Assembly: GCF_006965485.1 (NCBI RefSeq)
Contig: NZ_CP041360.1
Coordinates: forward strand, 7,358,501 to 7,422,500
DNA length: 64,000 nt
Direction of reading: 5' to 3'
Source of the DNA: Spirosoma sp. KCTC 42546
GTDB taxonomy: Bacteria; Bacteroidota; Bacteroidia; Cytophagales; Spirosomataceae
The first letter of the stretch is position 1, and each line of letters opens with the position of its first letter. Made by a program: the position numbers and the translations under genes. Under the pieces are notes generated by a model, which was not told where the DNA came from, searched no databases, and saw only the letters and a program-made list of their open reading frames with translations. Below, piece by piece: positions 7,289 to 16,577 of the stretch.

Positions 7289-10054
7289 ATGATACGCATG
7301 ATCCAAAGTAGTTCTACTAGTCAAGCCAGAAAGTATTTTAACTCATCTCTGTGTCGTTCTGACTATTATCTGAACGGACAAGAACAGCCTGGCCAGTTAT
7401 GTGGCCGGATCGCAGCCCGTATGGGAATTGCAGGCCTCATTACAAAGAATATGTTTCATGCTTTCTGTGAGCATATCAATCCCATTACAGGCAAGGCCCT
7501 TACGCCACGCAAAAAAGACAATCGTACCGTTGGCTACGACATCAATTTCCACTGTCCGAAATCCGTTTCGATCATTCACGCCCTGATCAATGACAATCAT
7601 ATTTTGGATGCGTTTCAGGAAAGCGTCAATGAGACGATGCTAGACATTGAGGCTAATGCCCAAACGCGTGTGCGGAAAAATGGTAAGAACGAAGACCGAG
7701 CAACTAACGAACTCATTTGGGCCGACTTTATTCACCAGACCGCAAGGCCGGTGAACGGTAAGACTCCTGACCCTCACCTGCATTGTCATTCCTTTGTCTT
7801 CAACGTAACATGGGATGCCGTTGAAGAGCAATTCAAGGCGGCCCAATTCCAGTCGATCAAACAAGACATGCCCTATTATCAGGCGCGGTTTCACAAACGG
7901 CTAGCCGATAAACTGGTTGAATTAGGCTATCGCATTCGGCGCACCGACAAAGCCTTTGAAATCGCCGGTGTGCCGGAGCATATCATCGACCTGTTTTCCA
8001 AACGCACCAACGAAATCGGCCAGATCGCCAAAGAACTCGGCATTACCGATCAAGTCAAACTGGATCAATTGGGAGCACGAACCCGCGCCAAGAAGCAAAA
8101 GGGTTTGACGATTAGCCAACTCAAGCAGGAATGGCGCAAACAGATATTCGCATTGGGGATGCGTGATAAGGATGAAGGTGCCCAACCAATCCGCTTTGCT
8201 CCTGTTAAACCTTTAGTACCACCCTCGCCTAAACACTGCGTTGATCATGCGTTATCGATGCGATTTGAACGAGTGTCTGTTATGCAGGATCGGCGCATCC
8301 TGGAAGTCGCCTATCGGCAGGGGTTGGGCTATCCAATGCTGACCGTCGATCAGATTACCAACCGCTTTGCAGATGATAAGCGAATTATTCGGGTCAAAGA
8401 TGGAGCCAAAATTCTCTGCACGACCAACGAAGTGTTGCGTGAAGAGAAACACATGGTGGCTTTAGCACAACAAGGAAAAGGCAATATGCCTCCACTTTAT
8501 CCGGTTACCCCTGTCATCGCACTGGAAGGCGAACAGCATGAGGCTGTAGTCCATGTGCTAACCACCACTAATCGCGTGTCGATTATTCGAGGCCGAGCCG
8601 GAACCGGCAAAACCACCTTGATGAAAGAAGCGATTCGGCTGATCGAGGAAGCGGGGCGTAAAGTCACCATTGTGGCACCGACGGCGCAAGCAGCACGCGG
8701 CGTGTTGCGGGATGAAGGCTTTAGTGAAACCGAAACCGTCGCCAAACTGCTGTCCTCACTCGAACTACAAGCGGCTTTAGCCGATGGTGTGTTGTGGGTG
8801 GATGAAGCCGGATTGTTGAACACAAAAGACATGACGGCGCTGTTGCAATTGGCCATAGACAAAAACGCACGTCTGATCTTAAGTGGTGATACGCGGCAAC
8901 ATAGCAGTGTGATGCGCGGGGATGCCTTGCGGATTTTGAATACGGTGGCAGGTATCCAATCAGCCGAAGTCAGCCGCATCTATCGGCAACGTCATCTGGA
9001 CTATCGCAAAGCCGTTCAAGCCCTAGCTGATCATAAAGTTGGTGAAGCGTTTGCCGTGCTGGATAACATGAGAGCGATCAAGATTCTTGATCCAGCCAAT
9101 TCCTTTGCAGCCTTAGCCAATGATTATATAGCTGCCTTGAAAAAAGGAAAATCTGCTCTGGTGGTTTCCCCGACGCATAAGGAAGGTCAGCAGGTCACCA
9201 AAGCCATTCGCGAGGCATTGCGCGAGACTGGACGAATTACAAGGGAGGAAACGACCGTTCCGCAACTGGTCAATACCAATCTGACAGTTGCCGAAAAAAG
9301 TGATCATCGCAATTATCGCACAGGCCAAGTCATCCAGTTCAATCAGAAACTGGCCGGTATTGAGCGCGGTTCGCGGTGGGTGGTTCATTCTGTGGCCGAT
9401 GGCATAGTCCACATTCAGGATGCCTGTGGCCAGCAAACAGCCCTGCCCCTTACTCGCATGCAACAATTCGATGTGTATAGACTAAGCACAATCGCGCTGT
9501 CCGAAGGCGATAAGCTACGCATTACGCGGAATGGATACGATACCAATAGAAAACGGCTAACAAACGGGCAAATGCTGGAGGTTATCGCCATTGAGCCGAA
9601 CGGGGCTTTGCGCCTACACAACAAGGCCAGCAAAGCCACCTACACCGTTCCGGCCCATTTCAGTCATATCGCGCATGGCTATTGCCTGACCTCTCATGCT
9701 GCACAGGGTAAGACCGTCGATGAGGTCTTTATCGCGCAACCGGCCAGCACCTTTCCTGCTACCAACCTCAACCAATTCTATGTATCAGTATCACGGGCGC
9801 GAGATGGTGCGCATATCTATACGGATGATAAAGCCGCTTTACTGGCCCATACATCGGAAGCAGGAGATCGCCTGTCGGCTTTGGAACTAGTGAAACGAAA
9901 AAAATCAGACCGCAGGGCCGTTGAGCATGTGGTGAGAACGGCGCGACCAACACTACCCAACATGAAACCGTCGATCAAGGCCCTTGAAACCCCAGACAAG
10001 CCGAAGCCTATTCAGCGAAAGCCGAACGTTCATGCACCAAGTCCAAAACTTTAG
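7289..10054 (+). CDS. MobF-type conjugative relaxase with helicase domain (TrwC/TraI-like)
   Basis: About 921 residues from ATG 7289 (MIRMIQSSS, matching the N-terminus of TrwC-like proteins); an upstream TTG at 7268 is unlikely. The relaxase domain has an early tyrosine pair (SDYYLNGQE) and the three-histidine HUH motif PDPHLHCHSFVFN near residue 160. This domain nicks oriT and stays covalently bound to the DNA 5' end. The second half is a RecD-like 5'-3' helicase: Walker A GRAGTGKTTLMKEA near residue 435, LWVDEAGLL, GDTRQHSS, and C-terminal SHAAQGKTVDEVF. The basic, proline-rich tail may contact the coupling protein. It overlaps the next gene by 23 nt. oriT was not identified. Confidence 0.93.
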   Translation: MIRMIQSSSTSQARKYFNSSLCRSDYYLNGQEQPGQLCGRIAARMGIAGLITKNMFHAFCEHINPITGKALTPRKKDNRTVGYDINFHCPKSVSIIHALINDNHILDAFQESVNETMLDIEANAQTRVRKNGKNEDRATNELIWADFIHQTARPVNGKTPDPHLHCHSFVFNVTWDAVEEQFKAAQFQSIKQDMPYYQARFHKRLADKLVELGYRIRRTDKAFEIAGVPEHIIDLFSKRTNEIGQIAKELGITDQVKLDQLGARTRAKKQKGLTISQLKQEWRKQIFALGMRDKDEGAQPIRFAPVKPLVPPSPKHCVDHALSMRFERVSVMQDRRILEVAYRQGLGYPMLTVDQITNRFADDKRIIRVKDGAKILCTTNEVLREEKHMVALAQQGKGNMPPLYPVTPVIALEGEQHEAVVHVLTTTNRVSIIRGRAGTGKTTLMKEAIRLIEEAGRKVTIVAPTAQAARGVLRDEGFSETETVAKLLSSLELQAALADGVLWVDEAGLLNTKDMTALLQLAIDKNARLILSGDTRQHSSVMRGDALRILNTVAGIQSAEVSRIYRQRHLDYRKAVQALADHKVGEAFAVLDNMRAIKILDPANSFAALANDYIAALKKGKSALVVSPTHKEGQQVTKAIREALRETGRITREETTVPQLVNTNLTVAEKSDHRNYRTGQVIQFNQKLAGIERGSRWVVHSVADGIVHIQDACGQQTALPLTRMQQFDVYRLSTIALSEGDKLRITRNGYDTNRKRLTNGQMLEVIAIEPNGALRLHNKASKATYTVPAHFSHIAHGYCLTSHAAQGKTVDEVFIAQPASTFPATNLNQFYVSVSRARDGAHIYTDDKAALLAHTSEAGDRLSALELVKRKKSDRRAVEHVVRTARPTLPNMKPSIKALETPDKPKPIQRKPNVHAPSPKL

Positions 10055-10430
10055 GACCAATTTCGCCCAAGATGAAATTGTCGATACGGCAACCGATAAA
10101 CCAGTGGATGCCCAGGTTGACAGGGCAGAACTGTACGATACAGATAGTTCCGTCCGCAATGTTTGTTTCGTATGGGAAAATGGCCGTAAAGCCTTTTTCA
10201 ATTACGCTTATCTGGTTTCGGTTGATCTGGTTATAACCGAGACGTTGAACGAGATGCTGCTTTATTTCAGTGGTCAGATTGTCACCCTGAAAGGCTACCA
10301 TTTGGGTTCACTTTTCGATCTGTTACTGAACCACATACCTAAAACCATTACAGCCACCAATCCGCGCTATCACACGAATGGACAAACAACAGATACAATT
10401 GTGACTGACATCATAGTCAAAAGTGAGTGA
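10032..10430 (+). CDS. Hypothetical protein overlapping the relaxase
   Basis: About 132 residues starting at ATG 10032 inside the end of the relaxase gene, so the two are translationally coupled. No membrane segment, signal peptide or known motif is visible. The centre (NVCFVWENGRKAFFNYAYLVS) suggests a small beta-rich cytosolic domain. A strong hairpin terminator follows 36 nt after the stop. Position suggests a mobilisation or entry-related accessory gene, but the function is unknown. Confidence 0.65.
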   Translation: MHQVQNFRTNFAQDEIVDTATDKPVDAQVDRAELYDTDSSVRNVCFVWENGRKAFFNYAYLVSVDLVITETLNEMLLYFSGQIVTLKGYHLGSLFDLLLNHIPKTITATNPRYHTNGQTTDTIVTDIIVKSE

Positions 10431-10465
10431 AGAGCCATTTTTGCCAAGCTCAATAATGGTGATAA

Positions 10466-10493
10466 AAAGCCGGATGCAAAAACATCCGGCTTT
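10466..10493. terminator. Bidirectional hairpin terminator
   Basis: An 11-bp perfect stem (AAAGCCGGATG paired with CATCCGGCTTT) has a six-base loop with A-run and T-run flanks on both strands. It separates the relaxase operon from the convergent small gene at 10499. Confidence 0.9.
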
Positions 10494-10498
10494 CTGAT

Positions 10499-10702
10499 TT
10501 ATTCGGCCTTGGGCTTGGTTGGCCGCACGGTGAGAATCACGGTTTGCCCTAAATTATCAAGGGAAAGATTCATGCCTTCGCCGTCGCGATTTATCCAGGC
10601 CGAACCCACTCTGATCCAGTCTGGATTACCTTTACGGTCTTTGACAAAGTAAACCCCGTGGGTTGGGGCCTTGGCATTTTTTTCATCTAGTGTCGTCATC
10701 AT
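10499..10702 (-). CDS. Small conserved mobile-element protein
   Basis: 67 residues from ATG 10702, which has a good GGAG site (GAAAGGAGATTTG) just upstream; the longer frame to 10780 is not needed. The core reads GVYFVKDRKGNP, WIRVGSAWINRDGEG, then LTVRP. It resembles small proteins often found beside conjugation and replication genes of mobile elements, with a conserved R(V/I)GSA..N.DGEG pattern. The biochemical role is unknown. It is transcribed toward the relaxase terminator. Confidence 0.65.
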   Translation of the reverse strand: MMTTLDEKNAKAPTHGVYFVKDRKGNPDWIRVGSAWINRDGEGMNLSLDNLGQTVILTVRPTKPKAE

Positions 10703-10869
10703 CAAATCTCCTTTCTTGTGTTGTTGATGATGGAAGCAACCAAAGCTCATAGAGACAGTGACAGCTCCCCAAAGGCCCAAAATCTATGCGTAGTGTCTAT
10801 TTTGAGCCGAAGTCGCAGATCATTTTACAAAGTAAAAATGAGGGATAAGCGCCATCACGGACGATGAGA

Positions 10870-11055
10870 TTACGCTGACATCCCATCCATCAACCGACGA
10901 CAGAGAGGTGCTTTTGCTTGACGATGCACAAGAAACCAATGCACTCGCCCAACGCTGCGTTTACGTATCAAGATTTCGCCAACGACCCGCGATAGACGGG
11001 TGTTGTCATCGGCCATTGTAGACTTAAACGTTTCAGAATGAGCAACCTTGATCAT
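10870..11055 (-). CDS. Possible small protein after radC
   Basis: 61 residues, starting directly after the RadC stop codon (TAA followed at once by ATG). It is basic (about ten Arg/Lys) with no recognised motif. The tight junction with RadC favours a real coupled gene, but length and composition do not exclude chance. Confidence 0.35.
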   Translation of the reverse strand: MIKVAHSETFKSTMADDNTRLSRVVGEILIRKRSVGRVHWFLVHRQAKAPLCRRLMDGMSA

Positions 11056-11529
11056 TTAGCCAGGCATACAGCCTTCATCGGCAAAGGAATAATAATTCTG
11101 GGGCGTGACGATCAGGTGATCGAGTATGGCGATGTCCAGTAACTTGCCGCCCTCCTTGATCTTGCGCGTCAAAATTTTGTCGGCTTCACTGGGCTGTAAA
11201 TTAGAACTTGGATGATTGTGCGCCAGAATGATACCCGTTGCCCTCGCCTTGAGCGCCGTGGCAAAGATGAGTTTGGGATCAGCAATACAGGCACTCATGC
11301 CACCAGTCGCAATATCTGAAATCGCCAGACAGTTGTTTTTCTGATCGAGGAGCAAAATTTTAAACTGTTCGACCAACTCCATCCGATTTTCATCCCAGGA
11401 TTGCCGGAGGATTTCATACGCTGTTGTGGACTTAGTAATCTGAATCCTGTCCTGATAGGGCGTTTTGTTGCGGTAGATTATTTCAACTTCACTGACCTTG
11501 AACAAAGACTGGAGATTGAGTTGTGTCAT
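11056..11529 (-). CDS. RadC-family JAB/MPN metalloprotein
   Basis: 157 residues from ATG 11529, chosen because GGGGAGG lies 6 nt upstream; a longer frame to 11574 has no such site. The JAMM motif is intact: GIILAHNHPSSNLQPSEAD (H-x-H...D zinc ligands) with an upstream catalytic glutamate region (VEQFKILLLDQ). It has the MPN domain without the usual N-terminal HhH part, as is common for the RadC-like proteins of mobile elements. The family is tied to DNA processing or anti-restriction on plasmids and ICEs, but the exact activity is not settled. It overlaps no gene and follows the primase-like gene on the same strand. Confidence 0.9.
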   Translation of the reverse strand: MTQLNLQSLFKVSEVEIIYRNKTPYQDRIQITKSTTAYEILRQSWDENRMELVEQFKILLLDQKNNCLAISDIATGGMSACIADPKLIFATALKARATGIILAHNHPSSNLQPSEADKILTRKIKEGGKLLDIAILDHLIVTPQNYYSFADEGCMPG

Positions 11530-11540
11530 GCTGTCCTCCC

Positions 11541-12464
11541 CTACGCGATCAGATTGAGTTGATGCCTGTGCCATGTACTCACATCCCTGTGTGGAATATA
11601 GAGTTTATTCATCCGATGATGGCTTAAATCATCCTGCGTTTTAAAAAATGTGGACAATACTGCGGTGACATTTTCTCCCGTATTATCATTATCCATCCAG
11701 CTATAGGCGATACGGTAACCGTAATTCTGGATGTAGGGAAAGATCTGTTTCAAACAGGAAAGCGAATTCAGCACAATCGTATCACCCTTGAACCCTTGGC
11801 CGTTCAATTGACTGATGGCAGACAGGTAGTCCATGACGTTTTTAAATAGATGAATGGCATTCGGTTTGGGCGTAACACCCCGGATGAACGAAATCGCCAA
11901 GGGACCAATATGCCTTTCCAGATAGGCCGTTTTCAAGGAGAAACCTCCATCTACAGTTTGAAAGCCAAGCGCCATAAAGTCCTTACCGGTTTGCCGGTTA
12001 CGGGCATGGATTTCTTTGAGGTATTGCCTGGCAAGTGTCAGAGAAATACCCTGCCGTTCCAGATAGTGAATAAGACCGGCATACTGGATCGTCTTTTTGT
12101 GTCGAAGCTCCAGGACTGACTGATTATCACCCAGACCGGCAGTATCTATAAGATCCGGCAGCTGATCAGGGATTGATAGCGTCATATTCTTTAGCCAGCG
12201 CAGCGCATCGGCTTGGGTATACTCCTCCTGTTTAATTTTAAGATATTTGCAGACAAAATCTAATACGGTTCCGTCCTGATGATGGGCATTAGACCAGCGA
12301 TTGGTTAATGTATTGACGGATAAGATGGCTTTTCGCCTGCGATCCAGCGGGGACGGGTAGTGGACGATAGGCCCATCAGTCCGCAGGGGTTGAAGATCAA
12401 GCTTGCCTAGAATTTCGGAAATAGGTATCGTATTGGCAGGTTCTTTGTCCATTGCGCTCACCAT
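11541..12464 (-). CDS. TOPRIM/primase-like protein of mobile elements
   Basis: 307 residues. The N-terminal ~90 residues have the shape of a CHC2 primase zinc-finger region (VHYPSPLDRRRKAILSVN, NRWSNAHHQDGTVLDFVCKY) but without the canonical cysteine/histidine set. The C-terminal half carries TOPRIM-like strands (DTIVLNSLSCLKQIF, RIAYSWMDNDNTGEN). Such proteins occur in the replication or mobilisation block of Bacteroidota elements. The gene lies 11 nt upstream of the RadC start and is probably co-transcribed with it. The start at 12464 (MVSAMDKE) could also be the methionine 12 nt later. Confidence 0.75.
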   Translation of the reverse strand: MVSAMDKEPANTIPISEILGKLDLQPLRTDGPIVHYPSPLDRRRKAILSVNTLTNRWSNAHHQDGTVLDFVCKYLKIKQEEYTQADALRWLKNMTLSIPDQLPDLIDTAGLGDNQSVLELRHKKTIQYAGLIHYLERQGISLTLARQYLKEIHARNRQTGKDFMALGFQTVDGGFSLKTAYLERHIGPLAISFIRGVTPKPNAIHLFKNVMDYLSAISQLNGQGFKGDTIVLNSLSCLKQIFPYIQNYGYRIAYSWMDNDNTGENVTAVLSTFFKTQDDLSHHRMNKLYIPHRDVSTWHRHQLNLIA

Positions 12465-12488
12465 TGAAACGGATGTGATGGGGAACTA

Positions 12489-12523
12489 GGGAAGGGAAAG
12501 TTCGCCTAAAACTTTCTCTTCCC
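12489..12523. terminator. Hairpin between the excisionase-like and primase-like genes
   Basis: A 14-bp stem with one G-T wobble and a 7-nt loop is followed on the plus strand by GCTTTTT. It begins 6 nt after the stop of the minus-strand HTH gene. On the minus strand no T-run follows, so it may act as an attenuator or mRNA-stabilising hairpin rather than a full terminator. Confidence 0.5.
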
Positions 12524-12528
12524 GCTTT

Positions 12529-12717
12529 TTAATCTGACAGTCGTTGATCCAGAAACTGATCCAGATCCGACAGGCGGTAATGCACAAGCTTCCCAATTTT
12601 AATCGGATTAAGTTGACGACGTTTCGTACAATCCCAGACGGCCAGTGTGCCGAGCGAGACGCCGAGGTAATCAGCGGCTTCTTTTCGGTTTAGCAAACGG
12701 CTTTGTTGATGGGGCAT
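12529..12717 (-). CDS. Excisionase-like HTH protein (HTH_17 family)
   Basis: 62 residues from ATG 12717 with an AGGAG site upstream. The sequence LLNRKEAADYLGVSLGTLAVWD, with one residue break, is the winged-helix MerR/excisionase fold, and IGKLVHYRLSDLDQFLDQR is its typical wing and C-terminal helix. These proteins bind element ends or promoters and bias recombinases toward excision, or regulate transfer genes. The serine recombinase 650 bp away on the opposite strand is a plausible partner. Confidence 0.85.
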   Translation of the reverse strand: MPHQQSRLLNRKEAADYLGVSLGTLAVWDCTKRRQLNPIKIGKLVHYRLSDLDQFLDQRLSD

Positions 12718-13187
12718 TTTTAAAGCTCCTGGCTGCAGTTCAAACACTGTAAGTCGGATCTATCAAAAGACATTTCCCTTACGGGACATTACCTAAATAC
12801 TTTTGGCGGAGTCTGTCAATTCAATTGCCGTTCCATTAAAGAATGAGCAACATGCATCTCTGGAAATTAGGCTCGCATGACCTGCAAGGCTTATTTTTTG
12901 TAATTCTTTTTGTGTGATCATGACACGACTGACTAACAGGTATGGCTTTGGTGAGTGATCAATTACCAACTTTAATGAACTAATTTTTTCGCCCGCATTC
13001 TCAAGCCGTAGTGGTATGCAATCAGGAATGACTGTTTGCTGAAGACGCAATACGAAACAACTTCCGAGCTGCCGTTATCGCATCTGTGACCATAAATCTA
13101 TGGCCCCAAGCTGATCGCTGGTCGGAAATACGTTCCGCTTTCGGAACATTAAGGTAATAAATCATACAGCCGTATGGGTATTCATCT
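12718..13187. other. Divergent region with operator-like dyads
   Basis: 470 bp between the excisionase-like gene and the small gene at 13188. A perfect dyad with 6-bp arms GTTCCG and CGGAAC and a 4-nt spacer lies at 13132-13147, and a related ACGGGACATTACC occurs near 12780. Either could be a regulator site. A TTG-started minus frame at 12793-13050 (85 codons) looks protein-like but has no ribosome site, so I do not call it a gene. Confidence 0.4.
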
Positions 13188-13358
13188 ATGCCTAACTCTT
13201 CTCAAACCAATCCTGAAAACAGTACCTATCAGGGAGTCGTGAATCATATAAGTGAGCTTTATCAAGGGAGCATCTCGCAACGGGAAGCCCATGAAGCCGC
13301 TCGAAATCTGATTGGTTTTTGTCAATTATTGCTTGAAATCAAAAGCCAAAAGCCATAG
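13188..13358 (+). CDS. Small protein upstream of the serine recombinase
   Basis: 56 residues, acidic at the N-terminus and helical at the C-terminus (SQREAHEAARNLIGFCQLLLEI). It ends 9 nt before the recombinase start on the same strand, so the two are probably co-transcribed. The helical, amphipathic C-terminus suggests a small accessory protein, perhaps a recombination partner. No family is recognised. Confidence 0.6.
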   Translation: MPNSSQTNPENSTYQGVVNHISELYQGSISQREAHEAARNLIGFCQLLLEIKSQKP

Positions 13359-13367
13359 GATTAGCCT

Positions 13368-14972
13368 ATGAGCCGGAAAATAGTCGATCTCAGTCAGCGT
13401 TCAATGACAGCCACTAAAGCTGTCATTCTGACGCGGGTATCCTCCAAAGAGCAAGAGGAAGGCTATTCCATTGAAGCCCAAAAACACCGCCTACAACTCT
13501 ATTGTGAACGACGTGGGCTTACCGTCTTGAAAGTCTTTGAGCTGGTAGAATCCTCGACACAGGGTGATCGCAAACAGTTTATGGCGATGATCAAATTTGT
13601 CAAAAGCCATCGTGAACCCATTGCCATTGTCGCCGACAAGGTGGATCGTGTACAACGTTCGTTTAAAGAATATCCGATGCTCGATGCGCTGATCCAGGAT
13701 GGACGTATCGAACTGCATTTCAATTCCGAAAATTATATTATCCATAAAAATTCGGTCAGTCAGGAACGGCTCATGTGGTCAATGGGTGTGATCATGGCCC
13801 AGTCCTATGTCGATAGTCTGCGTGACAATGTCAAACGCTCTATCGATCATAAAATCAGACAGGGCGAATGCATATCACTGGCTCCATTAGGCTATCTGAA
13901 CGTCAAGGACGCCCGCCGACGGGGTGATGTGATTATTGACCCCGATCGCGCGTTACTGGTTCGACGGTTGTTTGAAACCTACGCGACCGGCACGAGCACG
14001 TTAGCGGAGCTTCGTCAGCAAACGATTAGTTGGGACCTCAAAACCCGCTTTGGCAATAAAGGCTATCTCACAAAATCCCAACTCCATCAGCTCATTACCA
14101 ATCCATTCTACTATGGCCGGATGATAGTCAAAGGCCAACTTCATGATCATCGGTATCCTCCCCTGATTTCCAAGAATTTGTTCGATCAATGTCAGGCCGT
14201 TTTGCAAGGCTGGCATAAAAAGCCGTTCCAATGGGCGGGCAAAGAATATGTTTTCCGTGGTCTGTTAACCTGTGCCACCACGGGCCGAATGGTTACAGCC
14301 GATACCAAGAAAAAAACCTATGTCAGTGGAGAAACCGCTCAATGGACTTATCTACGGTGTAGCGATCCAGCTAATCCCACGAAAATGATGTGGGTGCGTG
14401 AAGAAGAAATCTTGGCCCAAGTTGAGCAGGCCTTAAAACGGATACAGATTCCGACAGAGACATTGGTCAAGGTGCTGGCTTATATCCGTGAAACCGATCA
14501 AGCCGAACGGGCTTTTTTGCGTCGCCAGACGGGCGAATTGCAGAGCGAACATGCCATGCTTCAGAATCGACTGGATACGCTGATGGATCTATTGCTGGAT
14601 GGCACCATCGATAAGCACGACTTTGACACCAAGAAATCCAGTTTGCGTAGCCAGCAAATGGATGTGGAGAGTCATATTACTGCGAATCGTGAGGGCGATG
14701 ATAGTTTCAAGAACTCGTTGATTTCACTAGTATCCTTGTCTTCACAAGCCCATGATTTATTCACTCTTTCGAGTGTTGAGCAGAAACGTAAACTCATCAA
14801 TTTCGTATTTGCGAACCTGTCGCTAAACGGACGAACTCTTTGTTTTTCCTTAAGAAAACCATTCGATCAGTTCATCAATTGTACCAATGAACAAGAATGG
14901 CTGTCCTTAATAGACAGTTTGCGAACCAATCCAAACTTACGATTATCAATTATAGATAACCCTCTAAAGTAA
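13368..14972 (+). CDS. Large serine recombinase
   Basis: 534 residues. The N-terminal resolvase domain has the catalytic serine in VILTRVSSKEQEEGYSIEAQ (Ser25), followed by the arginine-bearing VADKVDRVQRSFKEYPML. The central recombinase domain starts near residue 170 (APLGYLN, then TNPFYYGRM). A zinc-ribbon-like region follows (GLLTCATTGRMVT ... YLRCSD), though it is short of cysteines. The C-terminal coiled coil (residues ~380-450) controls direction of recombination in this family. Such enzymes integrate, excise or invert DNA. Together with the tyrosine integrase at 36.7 kb, the window holds two unrelated recombination systems, suggesting a composite element. Confidence 0.92.
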   Translation: MSRKIVDLSQRSMTATKAVILTRVSSKEQEEGYSIEAQKHRLQLYCERRGLTVLKVFELVESSTQGDRKQFMAMIKFVKSHREPIAIVADKVDRVQRSFKEYPMLDALIQDGRIELHFNSENYIIHKNSVSQERLMWSMGVIMAQSYVDSLRDNVKRSIDHKIRQGECISLAPLGYLNVKDARRRGDVIIDPDRALLVRRLFETYATGTSTLAELRQQTISWDLKTRFGNKGYLTKSQLHQLITNPFYYGRMIVKGQLHDHRYPPLISKNLFDQCQAVLQGWHKKPFQWAGKEYVFRGLLTCATTGRMVTADTKKKTYVSGETAQWTYLRCSDPANPTKMMWVREEEILAQVEQALKRIQIPTETLVKVLAYIRETDQAERAFLRRQTGELQSEHAMLQNRLDTLMDLLLDGTIDKHDFDTKKSSLRSQQMDVESHITANREGDDSFKNSLISLVSLSSQAHDLFTLSSVEQKRKLINFVFANLSLNGRTLCFSLRKPFDQFINCTNEQEWLSLIDSLRTNPNLRLSIIDNPLK

Positions 14973-15090
14973 CCAAGAACAAAAAATTATTATTGAGAAA
15001 AGGTCTAATCTCATCGCTTCAATTAAGTTTTGCAGACACAGTTCAGTGAGCAATTCTTAGAAAGATAGAAGCACCTGTTTTGTCATCATC

Positions 15091-15146
15091 TAGATTTCCT
15101 TCCATGGCTTAATTAAGTCATTGATTAAGCCATGGAAGGAAATCTA
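15091..15146. terminator. Long inverted repeat between convergent genes
   Basis: Two perfect 23-bp arms (15091-15113 and 15124-15146) are separated by 10 nt. It lies between the serine recombinase and the convergent minus-strand gene ending at 15207, so a bidirectional terminator is the simplest reading. The stem is longer than an ordinary intrinsic terminator. Confidence 0.75.
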
Positions 15147-15206
15147 TCTTTAAACTGCAATATTATTCAGATTAATTAAATGGTGTGGATAAAGATATTA
15201 TAACTA

Positions 15207-15806
15207 TTAATTTAAATTACTTAGAACCTCATTTAACTCACCCTCAAAACCACTTACTTCTACGCCTATTGGAGCATCAAAAACATCTTCTAGTGTTGTT
15301 GGCGGCCCCACTTCATAATAAAAAAAGTCTTCTACAACATTATTTATTTGTACATCTCTACTTAAAATGGATAATTTATCCCCAACAGTTCCAAGATCTC
15401 TAGCTCTTGAGGCCAATGTTGCATTTGGATCATCAACAATATTATTTTTGACACCAACAGCAATTATAGATGGTGACTGTAGATGATTTTTACAAAAATA
15501 AAATCGGATTCCTTCACATTCGTTTTGTGATAAAATAAATAGTAGAGATTCTTTTCCCAAGGTAATTGCTATGGGACGACTTGCAACTGCTTGTTTTGTT
15601 TCATCATCTCCATTTACAAATTCTAAAAGTAAATCAGATTGGAAATTTCTGATCATTTTTTGGCTGGCTGCTAACGATACTGGTTGGCCAAATCCCGAAA
15701 CACTTTCATCATTTTGCGTATTGAATTGAATATCGCCTTGGCTAAATTCGTCTCCTGCTAAGGTAATACCCGGGATTTTCATTGTTCCAATTTGGGGCTG
15801 TTCCAT
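15207..15806 (-). CDS. Hypothetical protein, last gene of the two-component operon
   Basis: 199 residues, acidic, without signal peptide or membrane segments. The centre (SRPIAITLGKESLLFILSQ, IRFYFCKN, SIIAVGVKNN) looks like an alpha/beta or beta-sandwich cytosolic domain. It lies about 110 bp after the response regulator stop and is probably in the same minus-strand operon. I recognise no family. Confidence 0.6.
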   Translation of the reverse strand: MEQPQIGTMKIPGITLAGDEFSQGDIQFNTQNDESVSGFGQPVSLAASQKMIRNFQSDLLLEFVNGDDETKQAVASRPIAITLGKESLLFILSQNECEGIRFYFCKNHLQSPSIIAVGVKNNIVDDPNATLASRARDLGTVGDKLSILSRDVQINNVVEDFFYYEVGPPTTLEDVFDAPIGVEVSGFEGELNEVLSNLN

Positions 15807-15914
15807 ATTTTAGTAAAGTGATTAAAAGTTAATATAATAATTAAGCGAAATTCAAAAATGAAAAAAATTCTAAAGAGCGACTTTTATTGTTGTTATAATG
15901 AATAATCCCATTTC

Positions 15915-16577
15915 TCAATTTAACTTAAACAAGCCGTGTTTGATAGCATAAATTACTAAGCCAACTCTAGTTGTAACTTCTAGCTTTCGAAATAATATTT
16001 CTCGGGTTGCCTCCACCATACGTGGATGAATATTTAACAAAGGCGAAAAAGACTTATACGGTAGCTCAGTACAAGCTAATTTTAAGAACTCTACTTCACG
16101 AGAAGTTAAGGCAACATCTACTTTTTTATTTTTATATAGGCTTTTCAATAATGCTTCTGTTACACAATTCGTATAAAAAGTCCCACCTTGGTTAATCGTT
16201 TCTAAGGCTCTTCTGAGTTCATCAGGATCAGAATTTTTTAAAATATATCCATCAATACCTGATTTAAGCATTTTTAAAACTGTTTCTTCGTCATTATGCA
16301 TAGATAAAGTTAAAATCTTTATATTAGGTTGGTTCTTATGGATCCAATTAGCCGTTTCATATCCATCCATAATAGGCATATTAATATCTAATAAAATTAT
16401 CTCTGGTATTTCATTCATCGAAAATTGACGAATGAAATCTTGACCATTGTCCGCTTCCCAGATTACGCGATAGTCTGGAAAATCATTGATAAGCTCGATA
16501 AGGCCTTTACGAAATAGTATGTGATCGTCTACTAGCACTATAGAAGTCACTTTTGTATTAGTACGTTCCAAATTCAT
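15915..16577 (-). CDS. NarL/LuxR-type response regulator
   Basis: 220 residues. The receiver domain has the acidic pair in IVLVDDH, the phospho-acceptor Asp64 in IILLDINMP and the TLSMHND switch strand. The C-terminal LuxR-type HTH begins LTSREVEFLKLACTEL and ends with the recognition helix (HPRMVEATREILFRKLEV), in the divergent form common in Bacteroidota. It overlaps the histidine kinase gene by 4 nt (stop within start), so the two form a coupled two-component pair. Targets are probably promoters of its own operon, but no operator was identified. Confidence 0.92.
   Translation of the reverse strand: MNLERTNTKVTSIVLVDDHILFRKGLIELINDFPDYRVIWEADNGQDFIRQFSMNEIPEIILLDINMPIMDGYETANWIHKNQPNIKILTLSMHNDEETVLKMLKSGIDGYILKNSDPDELRRALETINQGGTFYTNCVTEALLKSLYKNKKVDVALTSREVEFLKLACTELPYKSFSPLLNIHPRMVEATREILFRKLEVTTRVGLVIYAIKHGLFKLN

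Noticed and set aside
8497-8979. 160-codon minus frame inside the relaxase
   Set aside because: It is the antisense shadow of the helicase domain, whose motifs are intact on the plus strand.
12793-13050. 85-codon minus frame near the excisionase
   Set aside because: It starts with TTG, has no ribosome site and matches no family.
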